A DNA stretch of 35,207 nucleotides from NCBI GenBank assembly GCA_016790515.1, contig JAEUOY010000040.1, positions 1 to 35,207 on the forward strand, read 5' to 3'. The number at the start of each line of letters is the position of its first letter. The first letter of the stretch is position 1. The notes under the pieces were generated by a model. The model had not been told where the DNA came from. It saw only the letters and a program-made list of their open reading frames with translations, and searched no databases. A program made the position numbers and the translations under genes. This DNA comes from Burkholderiaceae bacterium. Lineage in GTDB: Bacteria; Pseudomonadota; Gammaproteobacteria; Burkholderiales; Burkholderiaceae_C. This document shows positions 15,889 to 22,990 of this stretch, piece by piece.

Positions 15889-15941
15889 TCGTCTTGCAGG
15901 AGCCTCGAACCTGACGGCCCGATTCTAGGGACCTTTTTTGA

Positions 15942-15969
15942 CCCTCAGATAATTACTGTTATCTGATAG
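15942..15969. other. dif-like candidate recombination site
   Basis: An AT-rich inverted repeat with arms TCAGATAA and TTATCTGA around a six-base centre TTACTG (15945-15966). Extending each arm to 11 bases gives CCCTCAGATAA and TTATCTGATAG, 9 of 11 symmetric. Two 11-base arms, a six-base spacer and inner ends ATAA/TTAT are the format of XerCD dif sites. It lies 53 bases upstream of the recombinase start. The alternative is an operator for the recombinase promoter. Confidence 0.45.
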
Positions 15970-16092
15970 CAATTTGGAGACGAGACTGTGCCTGTCGCCG
16001 CAGCGCCGCCACCGCAGCGATGCTTCGCCCTCCGGCACGCGTTGCGGGGCCGCAAGCCGTCACCGACCGACCGCCTGCGAAATGGCTGGATT

Positions 16093-16257
16093 CCCGAGCT
16101 CTCGGTCGCCGAGGCGCGGCTGTCGTGCGCGGCCGACAGGCAGGACGACTTCATCGTGATGGGCGGCAACGGCCATTCCCGGCTGCGGGAGCTCGCGCCG
16201 GACGGGGTCACGCGCACGGTGCCGGCGTCGGTGGCGCTGCCGGTGCCGATGTCGCAT
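16093..16257 (+). pseudogene. Remnant of a universal stress protein (UspA-family) C-terminus
   Basis: The plus frame through 16093-16257 reads AEARLSCAADRQDDFIVMGG, then NGHSRLRELAPDGVTRTVP and SVALPVPMSH. This is the C-terminal ATP-binding signature and last strand of UspA proteins, normally (D)LIVMGxYGHSRLRE-LGGVTR-LPVLMSH. The N-terminal two thirds of the gene are absent and several conserved residues are changed, so it is a decayed fragment. The remainder of the 15970-16279 gap shows nothing further. Confidence 0.65.
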
Positions 16258-16279
16258 CCAGCGGGCCCCGCGGCAGGCT

Positions 16280-17530
16280 TCAGCGGCCGGCTTCGCCGGG
16301 CACGCGGGGCCGGGCCGCCGGATCGGGCCGCGCCCGCAGGACCAGCAGCGCGAGCAAGCCGACCAGGCTCAGCGCGCCCGACAGCCACAGGGCCCGTGCG
16401 CCCCAGCGGTCGAGCGCCAGGCCGAAGACGAACGGCGCCACCGCCTGGGTCACGCGCGCCGGCAGCGCCAGCCAGCCCTGCCGCGCACCGTAGCCCGCGG
16501 CGCCGAACAGGGCCAGCGGCAGCGTGCCCTTGGCGATCGTCAGGATGCCGTTGCCCGCGCCGTGCAGCAGCGCGAACGGCACCGCCGCGGCGCCGCCGAA
16601 CCACAGCAGTGCCGCCGCGCCGACCGGGTGGCCCAGCGCCGCCAGCCGCGCCGACAGCAGCGGGTGCACCCGCCGCAGCACGCCGAACTCGAGCAGGCGC
16701 CCGGCCACCTGGGCCGGCCCGATCAGCGCGCCGACCCCCACCGCGACCGCCAGCGTCGCGCCGCTGGCCTGCAGCACCCGCGGCAGGTGGGTGGCCATCG
16801 CGGTGGCCGAGAAATAGGTGACCGCGAAGACGAAGGACAGCAGCAGCGCGGTCAGTTCGGGCCGCGCAACGGCTGGCGGTGCGGCGGCGACAGGGTCCAG
16901 CGTCGCAGCGGCCGCGGCGGCGGGGGCGCTGGCCGCCGGCAGCGCGCCGGCCCGGGGCAGCAGCGCGTTCAGCGGCAGGCCCAGAACCAGATGCAGCGCG
17001 GCCCAGCCGGCGCAGGCGCCGCGCCAGCCGAACTGCGCTTCCATCAGCGCCGACAGTGGCCAGCCCACGGTGCTGGCGAAGCCGGCGATCAACGTGATGC
17101 CGGTGATCGCGCCGCGCGCGTCGTGGCCCCGCAGCCGCACCAGCGCGGCGAAGGCCGCCTCGTACAGCCCGCTGCCCATCGCCAGTCCCAGCAGCATCCA
17201 TGCGCCGAACAGCGACAACGGCCCCTGCGCGCCCGCCAGCGCCACCAGGCCCAGCGCGAACAGGCCGTTGGTGGCCAGCAGGACCGGGCGGCCACCATGG
17301 CGGTCGATCGCCCGCCCCGCCGCCGGGCCGATCAGCGCCGACATCACCAGCGCCGCCGAGAACGCGGCAAACACCGTCGCCGCCGGCAGCCCGAGATCGT
17401 GCGCCATCGGCGTGGCCAGCACCGCCGGCAGGTAGAACGACGAGCCCCAGGCCAGCGTCTGCGCCAGCCCGAGCGGGATGACCAGGCGCGCGGGGTGGCG
17501 GCTGCCGGCTGCGGCGGGCGATGGGGGCAC
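16280..17530 (-). CDS. MFS transporter
   Basis: A 416-residue inner-membrane protein with about twelve hydrophobic segments. The first half carries GRAIDRHGGRPVLLATN, a form of the loop 2-3 motif of the major facilitator superfamily. The central cytoplasmic loop (about 200-235) is rich in Ala and Pro. The start is GTG at 17530 with AAGGA upstream. It is divergent from the copper cluster, with 127 bases between. Substrate unknown. Confidence 0.88.
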   Translation of the reverse strand: MPPSPAAAGSRHPARLVIPLGLAQTLAWGSSFYLPAVLATPMAHDLGLPAATVFAAFSAALVMSALIGPAAGRAIDRHGGRPVLLATNGLFALGLVALAGAQGPLSLFGAWMLLGLAMGSGLYEAAFAALVRLRGHDARGAITGITLIAGFASTVGWPLSALMEAQFGWRGACAGWAALHLVLGLPLNALLPRAGALPAASAPAAAAAATLDPVAAAPPAVARPELTALLLSFVFAVTYFSATAMATHLPRVLQASGATLAVAVGVGALIGPAQVAGRLLEFGVLRRVHPLLSARLAALGHPVGAAALLWFGGAAAVPFALLHGAGNGILTIAKGTLPLALFGAAGYGARQGWLALPARVTQAVAPFVFGLALDRWGARALWLSGALSLVGLLALLVLRARPDPAARPRVPGEAGR

Positions 17531-17657
17531 TGGGGTTCCTTCGCTGGCGACCGGGCGATTCGCGACCGGCGCCGTCCGATCATGCCAGCCGGTCGAGCCG
17601 GCGCCCTGCCGCAGGCGCCCAGCGGCATCGGCGACCGGAATCCGCTAGAGTCGCGAT

Positions 17658-18074
17658 GTGCCAATCCTTCTGCGTTCCTGGCTCGTCTGGTTGCTGGTGC
17701 TGGCCCTGCCGGTGCAGGGCATCGCAGCGATGCGCGCGCAGCATTGCGCGCCGACCCAGCAGCGCTTGCAGGTCGCCAGTCTGGCGGCGCCGGGCCTGCA
17801 GGGCCTGCAGCCTGGTCACGCGGAACGGCATCACGCGGCCCACGCCCATGCCGACGCCGCAGTGCACGAGTCCGCATCGGCGAGCCAGCCCGACACCGGA
17901 GGCGCCAAGTGCAGCGCCTGTGCAGCCTGCTGCCCGGTCCTGGGCCTGCCGGCCCGTGCGGTCGAGGTGCTGCCGGCGCTGGCCGTCGACGCCACCGTCG
18001 ACCTGCGCTTCATCCAGCGCCCCTCCTTCGTCCCCGGCGGCCTCGACCGACCACCGAGGCCCGATCTCGCCTGA
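17658..18074 (+). CDS. Small secreted Cys/His-rich protein at the head of the copper cluster
   Basis: A 138-residue protein with an N-terminal signal peptide (hydrophobic 6-24). Its mature part has seven histidines between residues 54 and 70 region (HAERHHAAHAHA) and a cysteine cluster CSACAACC (85-92), both plausible metal ligands, and ends in FVPGGLDRPPRP. Small proteins of this type often open burkholderial copper-resistance operons; their function is unknown. The GTG start at 17658 has no good ribosome-binding sequence, so the exact start is uncertain. Confidence 0.7.
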   Translation: MPILLRSWLVWLLVLALPVQGIAAMRAQHCAPTQQRLQVASLAAPGLQGLQPGHAERHHAAHAHADAAVHESASASQPDTGGAKCSACAACCPVLGLPARAVEVLPALAVDATVDLRFIQRPSFVPGGLDRPPRPDLA

Positions 18075-18162
18075 ACGACGCGCTGCCGATCGGCCGCGCC
18101 GTCTGCCGTCGTCCTGCGGGCCTGCGCCTGCGGGCTGTTCGATGTGCCTGAGCGAGAAGATC

Positions 18163-18513
18163 ATGCATCCATCCGTCCGCCACGGCCTGCCCTGGGCGGC
18201 CTGCCTGATCGCCATCACGATGGCCCAGGCCCAGGCCCAGGCCCAGGCCCAGGCCCAGGCCCAGGCCCAGGCCCAGCCGGCCGCCCGACCGGCAGCGCGT
18301 GACCCGCTCGACGCCCGGGCCGACGTGCCGCCGCTGATCCACCGCTCGCCGCTCGAGCGCTACCGGCCGGCCGGCGCGCTCGAGGTCGGCTCGTGGCCGC
18401 AGGCCAACGACAACGTCAACCGCATCGGCGGCTGGCGGGCCTACGCGCGCGAAGCCCAGGCACCGGCGCCCGCCGCGGCGGCCTCGGCGCCGGCACCGCA
18501 GCACAGGCATTGA
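18163..18513 (+). CDS. Small secreted protein with an (Ala-Gln)9 repeat, copper cluster
   Basis: A 116-residue hypothetical protein. Residues 1-20 are a signal-peptide hydrophobic core, followed by nine Ala-Gln units (21-38) in which signal peptidase probably cuts. The mature part contains SPLERYRPAGALEVGSWPQA and NDNVNRIGGWRAYAREA. This segment recurs, by my recollection, in small proteins linked to TolC/copper operons, but no function is known. Seven bases separate it from the TolC-type gene. An in-frame ATG at 18142 is an alternative start. Confidence 0.7.
   Translation: MHPSVRHGLPWAACLIAITMAQAQAQAQAQAQAQAQAQPAARPAARDPLDARADVPPLIHRSPLERYRPAGALEVGSWPQANDNVNRIGGWRAYAREAQAPAPAAAASAPAPQHRH
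18223..18276 (+). repeat. Hexanucleotide tandem repeat (GCCCAG)9
   Basis: Nine perfect copies of GCCCAG in frame encode Ala-Gln nine times at the signal-peptide cleavage region. Perfect hexamer runs change copy number by slippage without shifting the frame. Confidence 0.95.
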
Positions 18514-18520
18514 GCCGCCG

Positions 18521-19954
18521 ATGAGTGCCTCGACATCCTCCAGGGCGCCACGCCGCTGCGGGCCCATGGTCGCTGTGGTCGGCGCGCTGCTGACGGGCTG
18601 CGCCTCGTTCAGCCCCGACGGCGGCTTCGCCCCGGTCGAGCAGACCGTGCAGGACCGGCTCGGCAAGGACCTGCGCTGGGCGCGCAGCGACAGCGAGCGC
18701 GCGCTGATCGAGCAGCGCGTCGGCGAACTGCTGGCCCGGCCCTTGGCGATCGACGACGCGGTGCAGCTCGCGCTGCTGAACAACAGAGGCCTGCAGGCGG
18801 CGTTCTTCGAGCTGGGGATCTCCGAAGCCGAGTTGGTCGCGGCCGGCCGGTTGCCGAATCCGGGCTTCGGCTTCAGCCGCCTGAGCCGCGGCGACGAGGT
18901 CGAGATCGACCGCAGCCTGCACCTGAACCTGGCGCGGCTGCTGGCGATGCCGCTGCTGCAGGAGCTGGCATCGCGCCGCTTCGTGCAGGCACAGGCGCTG
19001 GCCGCGCTGAACGTGCTGGCGCTGGCCGCCGACACGCGCAAGGCCTGGGTGCTGGCGGTGGCGGCCGGTGAGTCGGTGCGCTACAGCGGCCAGGTGATGC
19101 AGGCCGCCGAGGCCAGTGCCGAGCTGGCCCGGCGCATGGCGCAGGTCGGCAACTTCAACAGGCTGCAGCAAGCGCGTGAGCAATCCTTCTATTCCGACGC
19201 GGCGCTGGCGCTGGCCCAGGCCCAGCAAGCCCAGGCCGCGGCCCGCGAACGCCTGACCCGGCTGCTGGGTCTGTGGGGCGCGCAGACCGCCTACCGGCTG
19301 CCCGAACGCCTGCCCGACCTGCCGCCCAGCCCGCGCGACCTGCCCGACATCGAGCGCGTCGCGATGGCGCAGCGGCTGGACGTGCAGGGCGCGCGGCTGG
19401 CTGCCGAACAGACCGCCAGCAACCTCGGGCTGACGCAGGCCACGCGCTTCGTCAACGTGCTCGAACTGGGCTACCAGTACAACAGCTCGAATCTCGAGCC
19501 GGTTCAGCGAGGCTGGGAGATCGCCTTCGAGCTGCCGCTGTTCGACTTCGGCAGCGCGCGCATCGCCCGTGCCGAGACGATCTACCGGCAGGCGCTCGAG
19601 CGCGCCGCCGAAACCGCGATCAACGCCCGTTCCGAGGTCCGCGAGGCCTACGGCAACTACCGCGCCGCGTGGGACATCGCGAAGCACCAGCGCGACGAGA
19701 TCGTGCCGCTGCGCCAGCGCATCGCCGAGGAGAACCTGCTGCGCTACAACGGCATGCTGATCGGCGTCTTCGAGCTGCTGGCCGACGCCAGGATGCAGAT
19801 CGCCAGCGTCAACGGCGCGATCGCTGCGCTGCGCGACTTCTGGCTGGCGCAGTCCGATCTCGACATGGCGCTGGTCGGCAAGCCCAGCCTCACGGCTGCC
19901 GCTGCGCTGACGACCCCGACCGCCGCCGCCGGGCCATCCGGCGGCGGCCACTGA
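18521..19954 (+). CDS. TolC-family outer-membrane lipoprotein (copper cluster)
   Basis: A 477-residue outer-membrane efflux protein. A lipobox LLTGC (Cys27) predicts lipid attachment, as in CusC/OprM. Two repeated OEP domains follow, with long helices rich in Ala/Gln/Arg (residues about 90-270 and 285-455), GYQYNSSNLEP as a beta-strand region and FELPLFDFGSARI as the family's conserved second-half motif. Thirteen bases separate it from the multicopper oxidase gene. No membrane-fusion or RND/ABC partner is encoded nearby, so it must pair with a pump encoded elsewhere or serve another role. Confidence 0.9.
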   Translation: MSASTSSRAPRRCGPMVAVVGALLTGCASFSPDGGFAPVEQTVQDRLGKDLRWARSDSERALIEQRVGELLARPLAIDDAVQLALLNNRGLQAAFFELGISEAELVAAGRLPNPGFGFSRLSRGDEVEIDRSLHLNLARLLAMPLLQELASRRFVQAQALAALNVLALAADTRKAWVLAVAAGESVRYSGQVMQAAEASAELARRMAQVGNFNRLQQAREQSFYSDAALALAQAQQAQAAARERLTRLLGLWGAQTAYRLPERLPDLPPSPRDLPDIERVAMAQRLDVQGARLAAEQTASNLGLTQATRFVNVLELGYQYNSSNLEPVQRGWEIAFELPLFDFGSARIARAETIYRQALERAAETAINARSEVREAYGNYRAAWDIAKHQRDEIVPLRQRIAEENLLRYNGMLIGVFELLADARMQIASVNGAIAALRDFWLAQSDLDMALVGKPSLTAAAALTTPTAAAGPSGGGH

Positions 19955-19967
19955 GCCTGAGGACCCG

Positions 19968-21383
19968 ATGGTCTCCCGAAGAAACCTCATCGGCGGTGCC
20001 GGCGTGGCCGCTGCGGCCGCGACGGCCAGCGCCGTCAGCAAGGTGGCGATGGCCGCGTTGCCGGAAGCCGTCATCCAGACCCGGCCCGACACGATGCCGC
20101 CGCTGGTGCCGAGCACCGGCCGCCCGTACAACCCGGTGGTCACGCTCAACGGCTGGACACTGCCCTGGCGCATGAACAACGGCGTCAAGGAGTTCCACCT
20201 CGTGGCCGAGCCGGTGGTGCGCGAGATGGCGCCGGGCTTCAAGGCCCATCTCTGGGGCTACAACGGCCAGAGCCCGGGGCCGACGATCGAGGTCGTCGAG
20301 GGCGACCGCGTCCGCCTCTTCGTCACCAACAGGCTGGGTGAACTCACCAGCGTCCACTGGCACGGCCAGCGCCTGCCCAACGGCATGGACGGCGTGACCG
20401 GGTTGACCCAGCCCGGCATCCCGCCCGGCAAGACCTTCGTCTACGAGTTCGTCGCGCGCCGGCCCGGCACCTTCATGTACCACCCGCATGCCGACGAGAT
20501 GGTGCAGATGGCGATGGGGATGATGGGCTTCTGGGTCACGCACCCGAAGGCCAGGCATCCGCTGATCGACGAAGTCGACCGCGACTTCTGCTTCCTGCTC
20601 AACGCCTACGACATCGACCCCGGCAGCTACACCCCCAGGATCATGACGATGCTCGACTTCAACCTGTGGAGCTGGAACAGCCGCATCTTCCCGGGCATCG
20701 CCCCGCTGGTGGTGCGGCACATGGACAAGGTGCGCATCCGGGTGGGGAACCTGACGATGACCAACCACCCGATCCACCTGCACGGCCACGAGTTCCTCGT
20801 CACCGGAACCGACGGCGGCCCGACCCCGAAGAGCGCGCGCCAGTACGAGGTGACGACCGACATCGCGGTCGGCCAGATGCGGCAGATCGAGTTCCTCGCC
20901 GACGAGGAGGGCGACTGGGCCTTCCACTGCCACAAGAGCCATCACACGATGAACGCGATGGGCCACGGCGTGCCGACGATGATTGGCGTCGACCACCGTG
21001 GCGTCGCGCGCCAGATCATGAACCTGGTGCCCGACTACATGGTGATGGGCGAGCGCGGCATGAAGGACATGACCGAGATGGAGATGCCGCTGCCCGACAA
21101 CACCGCGCCGATGATGGCGGGCCAGGGTCCGTTCGGCGCGGTCGGCATGGGCGGCATGTTCAGCGTCGTCAAGGTGCGCAAGGCGCAGCAGCGCGGCGAC
21201 TACGGCGACCCGGGCTGGTACCGGCACCCGAACGGCACGGTGGCCCACGAGTTCGGTGCTGCGCTGGCCGACCCGGCAAGGTTCCAGGCCGAAGGTCCCG
21301 GCAGCATGCCGCGGATCGCCCAGCCGGCCGCGCCGGTCGAGGTCAGCGTGCGCAAGCCCGGCGGCAGCCATTCCGGGCATTGA
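19968..21383 (+). CDS. Tat-exported multicopper oxidase
   Basis: A 471-residue periplasmic oxidase. The leader SRRNLIGGAG plus a hydrophobic stretch is a twin-arginine signal. All copper-site motifs are present: HWHG (130-133), HPH (172-174), HPIHLHGH (267-274) and HCHKSHHTMNAM (320-331), which supply type 1 (His, Cys321, His326, Met331), type 2 and type 3 ligands. A Met/Gly-rich segment (357-397) resembles the methionine-rich copper-binding regions of CueO/CopA. It probably oxidises Cu(I) to less toxic Cu(II). The central domain is short compared with CueO (471 versus about 516 residues). Confidence 0.93.
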   Translation: MVSRRNLIGGAGVAAAAATASAVSKVAMAALPEAVIQTRPDTMPPLVPSTGRPYNPVVTLNGWTLPWRMNNGVKEFHLVAEPVVREMAPGFKAHLWGYNGQSPGPTIEVVEGDRVRLFVTNRLGELTSVHWHGQRLPNGMDGVTGLTQPGIPPGKTFVYEFVARRPGTFMYHPHADEMVQMAMGMMGFWVTHPKARHPLIDEVDRDFCFLLNAYDIDPGSYTPRIMTMLDFNLWSWNSRIFPGIAPLVVRHMDKVRIRVGNLTMTNHPIHLHGHEFLVTGTDGGPTPKSARQYEVTTDIAVGQMRQIEFLADEEGDWAFHCHKSHHTMNAMGHGVPTMIGVDHRGVARQIMNLVPDYMVMGERGMKDMTEMEMPLPDNTAPMMAGQGPFGAVGMGGMFSVVKVRKAQQRGDYGDPGWYRHPNGTVAHEFGAALADPARFQAEGPGSMPRIAQPAAPVEVSVRKPGGSHSGH

Positions 21384-21415
21384 CCCGCCATGACCTGCGA
21401 TGCCAAGGCGTCACG

Positions 21416-21922
21416 ATGCCCTCGATGAAGTGCTCGCTGGCGGCCGTGATGGTCGCCGTCTCGACGCTGGCCGCCGCGCATGGCGATGCCGCTCACGGCG
21501 GCAAGCCCGCGGCGACCCGGAAGGAACAGCAGGACTGGGGCATCGCCGGCGACGCCAGGGCCGTGCGCCGGACCATCGAGGTCGGCATGAGCGACGACGT
21601 GCGCTTCAGACCCGACCACATCGAGGTCCGGCAGGGCGACACGGTGAGGTTCGTCGTCCGCAACCGCGGCCGGGCGATGCACGAATTCGTCGTCGGCACG
21701 AAGCAGGCGCTCGACGAGCACGCGGCGCTGATGCAGAAGTTCCCGGACATGGAACACGACGAGCCCTACATGGCCCATGTGCCGCCCGGCAGGACCGGCG
21801 AGATCGTCTGGACCTTCAATCGCGTCGGCGGCTTCGGCTTCGCCTGCCTGATCGCCGGCCATTACCAGGCCGGCATGGTGGGGCGGATCGAGGTCGTGCC
21901 GCCGGCCGCGCGCAAGCCGTGA
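21416..21922 (+). CDS. Periplasmic cupredoxin (type 1 copper protein)
   Basis: A 168-residue secreted protein. A signal peptide ends near AAAHGDAAHG; the mature part is a plastocyanin-like domain with the four type 1 ligands His89 (AMHEFV), Cys144, His149 and Met154 (FACLIAGHYQAGM). A His/Met-containing insert (101-121) precedes the last strands. It lies 32 bases after the oxidase gene and is the likely electron acceptor/donor or copper carrier for it. Start chosen at 21416; ATG at 21425 is equally possible. Confidence 0.9.
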   Translation: MPSMKCSLAAVMVAVSTLAAAHGDAAHGGKPAATRKEQQDWGIAGDARAVRRTIEVGMSDDVRFRPDHIEVRQGDTVRFVVRNRGRAMHEFVVGTKQALDEHAALMQKFPDMEHDEPYMAHVPPGRTGEIVWTFNRVGGFGFACLIAGHYQAGMVGRIEVVPPAARKP

Positions 21923-21976
21923 GGGGCTCTGCCGCCGCCCCTGGTTCCCTGGCATCGACATTCGGAGAGGCGCTCG

Positions 21977-22273
21977 ATGAAACCCTTCTTCCCGACCCTT
22001 CTCGCCGCGCTGGCACTGGCTGTGCCCGCCGTCGCCCAGCAGGCCGCCGCCGCGATGGCCGACGGCGAGGTGCGCAAGGTGGACAAGGACGCCGCCAGGC
22101 TCACGCTCAGGCACGGCGAGATCAAGAACCTGGACATGCCGCCGATGACGATGGTCTTCAACGTCAAGGACAAGGCGCTGCTCGATCGGCTGAAGGCCGG
22201 CGACAAGGTGCGCTTCGCCGCGGTCAACGAGGGCGGCAAGTACATCGTGACCGAGATCCAGGTCGTGCCATGA
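21977..22273 (+). CDS. CusF-like periplasmic copper-binding protein
   Basis: A 98-residue protein with a signal peptide (1-20, AVAQQA) and a CusF OB-fold: GEVRKVDKDAARLTLRHGEI then LDMPPMTMVFNVKD. Copper ligands in CusF are one His and two Met with a capping Trp. Here His46, Met57 and Met59 are kept and the Trp position is Met54, a replacement common in this subfamily. It would bind Cu(I) in the periplasm and hand it to an exporter or the oxidase. GAGG lies just upstream of the start. Confidence 0.93.
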   Translation: MKPFFPTLLAALALAVPAVAQQAAAAMADGEVRKVDKDAARLTLRHGEIKNLDMPPMTMVFNVKDKALLDRLKAGDKVRFAAVNEGGKYIVTEIQVVP

Positions 22274-22334
22274 TGCTGCGGCGGGCACGCCGGACCGGTC
22301 CCCCCTCGTCTGGTCGTTCCCGAGGAGACTGACG

Positions 22335-22568
22335 ATGGAAACACCGTTCCACGGACTCGCCGACCTGTTCCGGCAGCTGGGCCTGGCCGACGACCCGGCT
22401 TCGATCGAGCGCTTCATCGCGACGCACCGGCCGCTGCCGGCCGGTACCGCGCTGTGCGACGCGCCGTTCTGGACCGCGAGCCAGGCGCAGTTCCTGCGCG
22501 AGGGCATCGTCGGCGACGCCGACTGGGCCGAGCCGGTCGACTCGCTGGCGGCCTTGCTGAGCACCTGA
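22335..22568 (+). CDS. DUF2789-family protein
   Basis: A 77-residue protein with the DUF2789 pattern (start METPFHGLADLFRQLGL, then FIATHRPLP, then FWTASQAQFLREGI and DADWAEPVDSL). Function unknown. GAGGAGA precedes the start. It follows the CusF-like gene by 61 bases and may end the same transcript; a functional link to copper is not supported by anything in the protein. Confidence 0.88.
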   Translation: METPFHGLADLFRQLGLADDPASIERFIATHRPLPAGTALCDAPFWTASQAQFLREGIVGDADWAEPVDSLAALLST

Positions 22569-22589
22569 GGAGCGCCCGGGCGGCCCTGG

Positions 22590-22988
22590 TCAGCGCCGGT
22601 CGGTCAGGCGGAAGACCGGCTGCAGCTGGCCCGACGGCGCCGGCGCGATGGTCATCGTGACCGCGGCGCCGGGCCGCAGCGCCGACGGGTCGGCGTCGTC
22701 CAGGCGACCGAGCACGCGCACGCCCTCGGCCATGTCGACCGTGACCAGCGTGAACGGCACCTGCTCGGCGAAGCCGGGCAGGGCGCTCTGGTGCGGCCGG
22801 GTCCAGCTGTGCACCGTGCCGTGGCCGGCCAGCGCCACCCACTCGACCTCGAACGAATGGCAGGCCGGGCACAGCGGCCGCGGGTAGTGGCGCAGCCTGC
22901 CGCAGGCGGCGCAGCGCTGCACGCGCAGCTGGCCGGCCTGCAGCCCGTCCCAGTAGCCTTGCGCATCGATCGAAAAGATCGCTTGCAT
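22590..22988 (-). CDS. DUF35 zinc-ribbon/OB-fold protein, partner of the thiolase-like protein
   Basis: A 132-residue protein: N-terminal helix (YWDGLQAGQL), rubredoxin-like zinc ribbon with CAAC and CPAC, then an OB-fold (GTVHSWTRPH, VPFTLVTVDMAEGVRVLGRL). DUF35 proteins bind acyl-CoA and pair with thiolase-like or Ltp2-like partners, as in BbsAB and ChsH2-Ltp2. Only two bases separate it from the upstream thiolase-like gene, so the two are probably a complex. Confidence 0.92.
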   Translation of the reverse strand: MQAIFSIDAQGYWDGLQAGQLRVQRCAACGRLRHYPRPLCPACHSFEVEWVALAGHGTVHSWTRPHQSALPGFAEQVPFTLVTVDMAEGVRVLGRLDDADPSALRPGAAVTMTIAPAPSGQLQPVFRLTDRR

Positions 22989-22990
22989 CC

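Noticed and set aside
17547-17638. Three copies of GCGACCGG (17547, 17562, 17631) between the MFS gene and the copper cluster
   Set aside because: Short GC-rich octamer in a GC-rich genome, irregular spacing and no symmetry; no reason to call it a regulator site.
18416-20242. Minus-strand open frame opposite the TolC and oxidase genes
   Set aside because: No domain signature; the opposite strand encodes lipobox, OEP and copper-site motifs.
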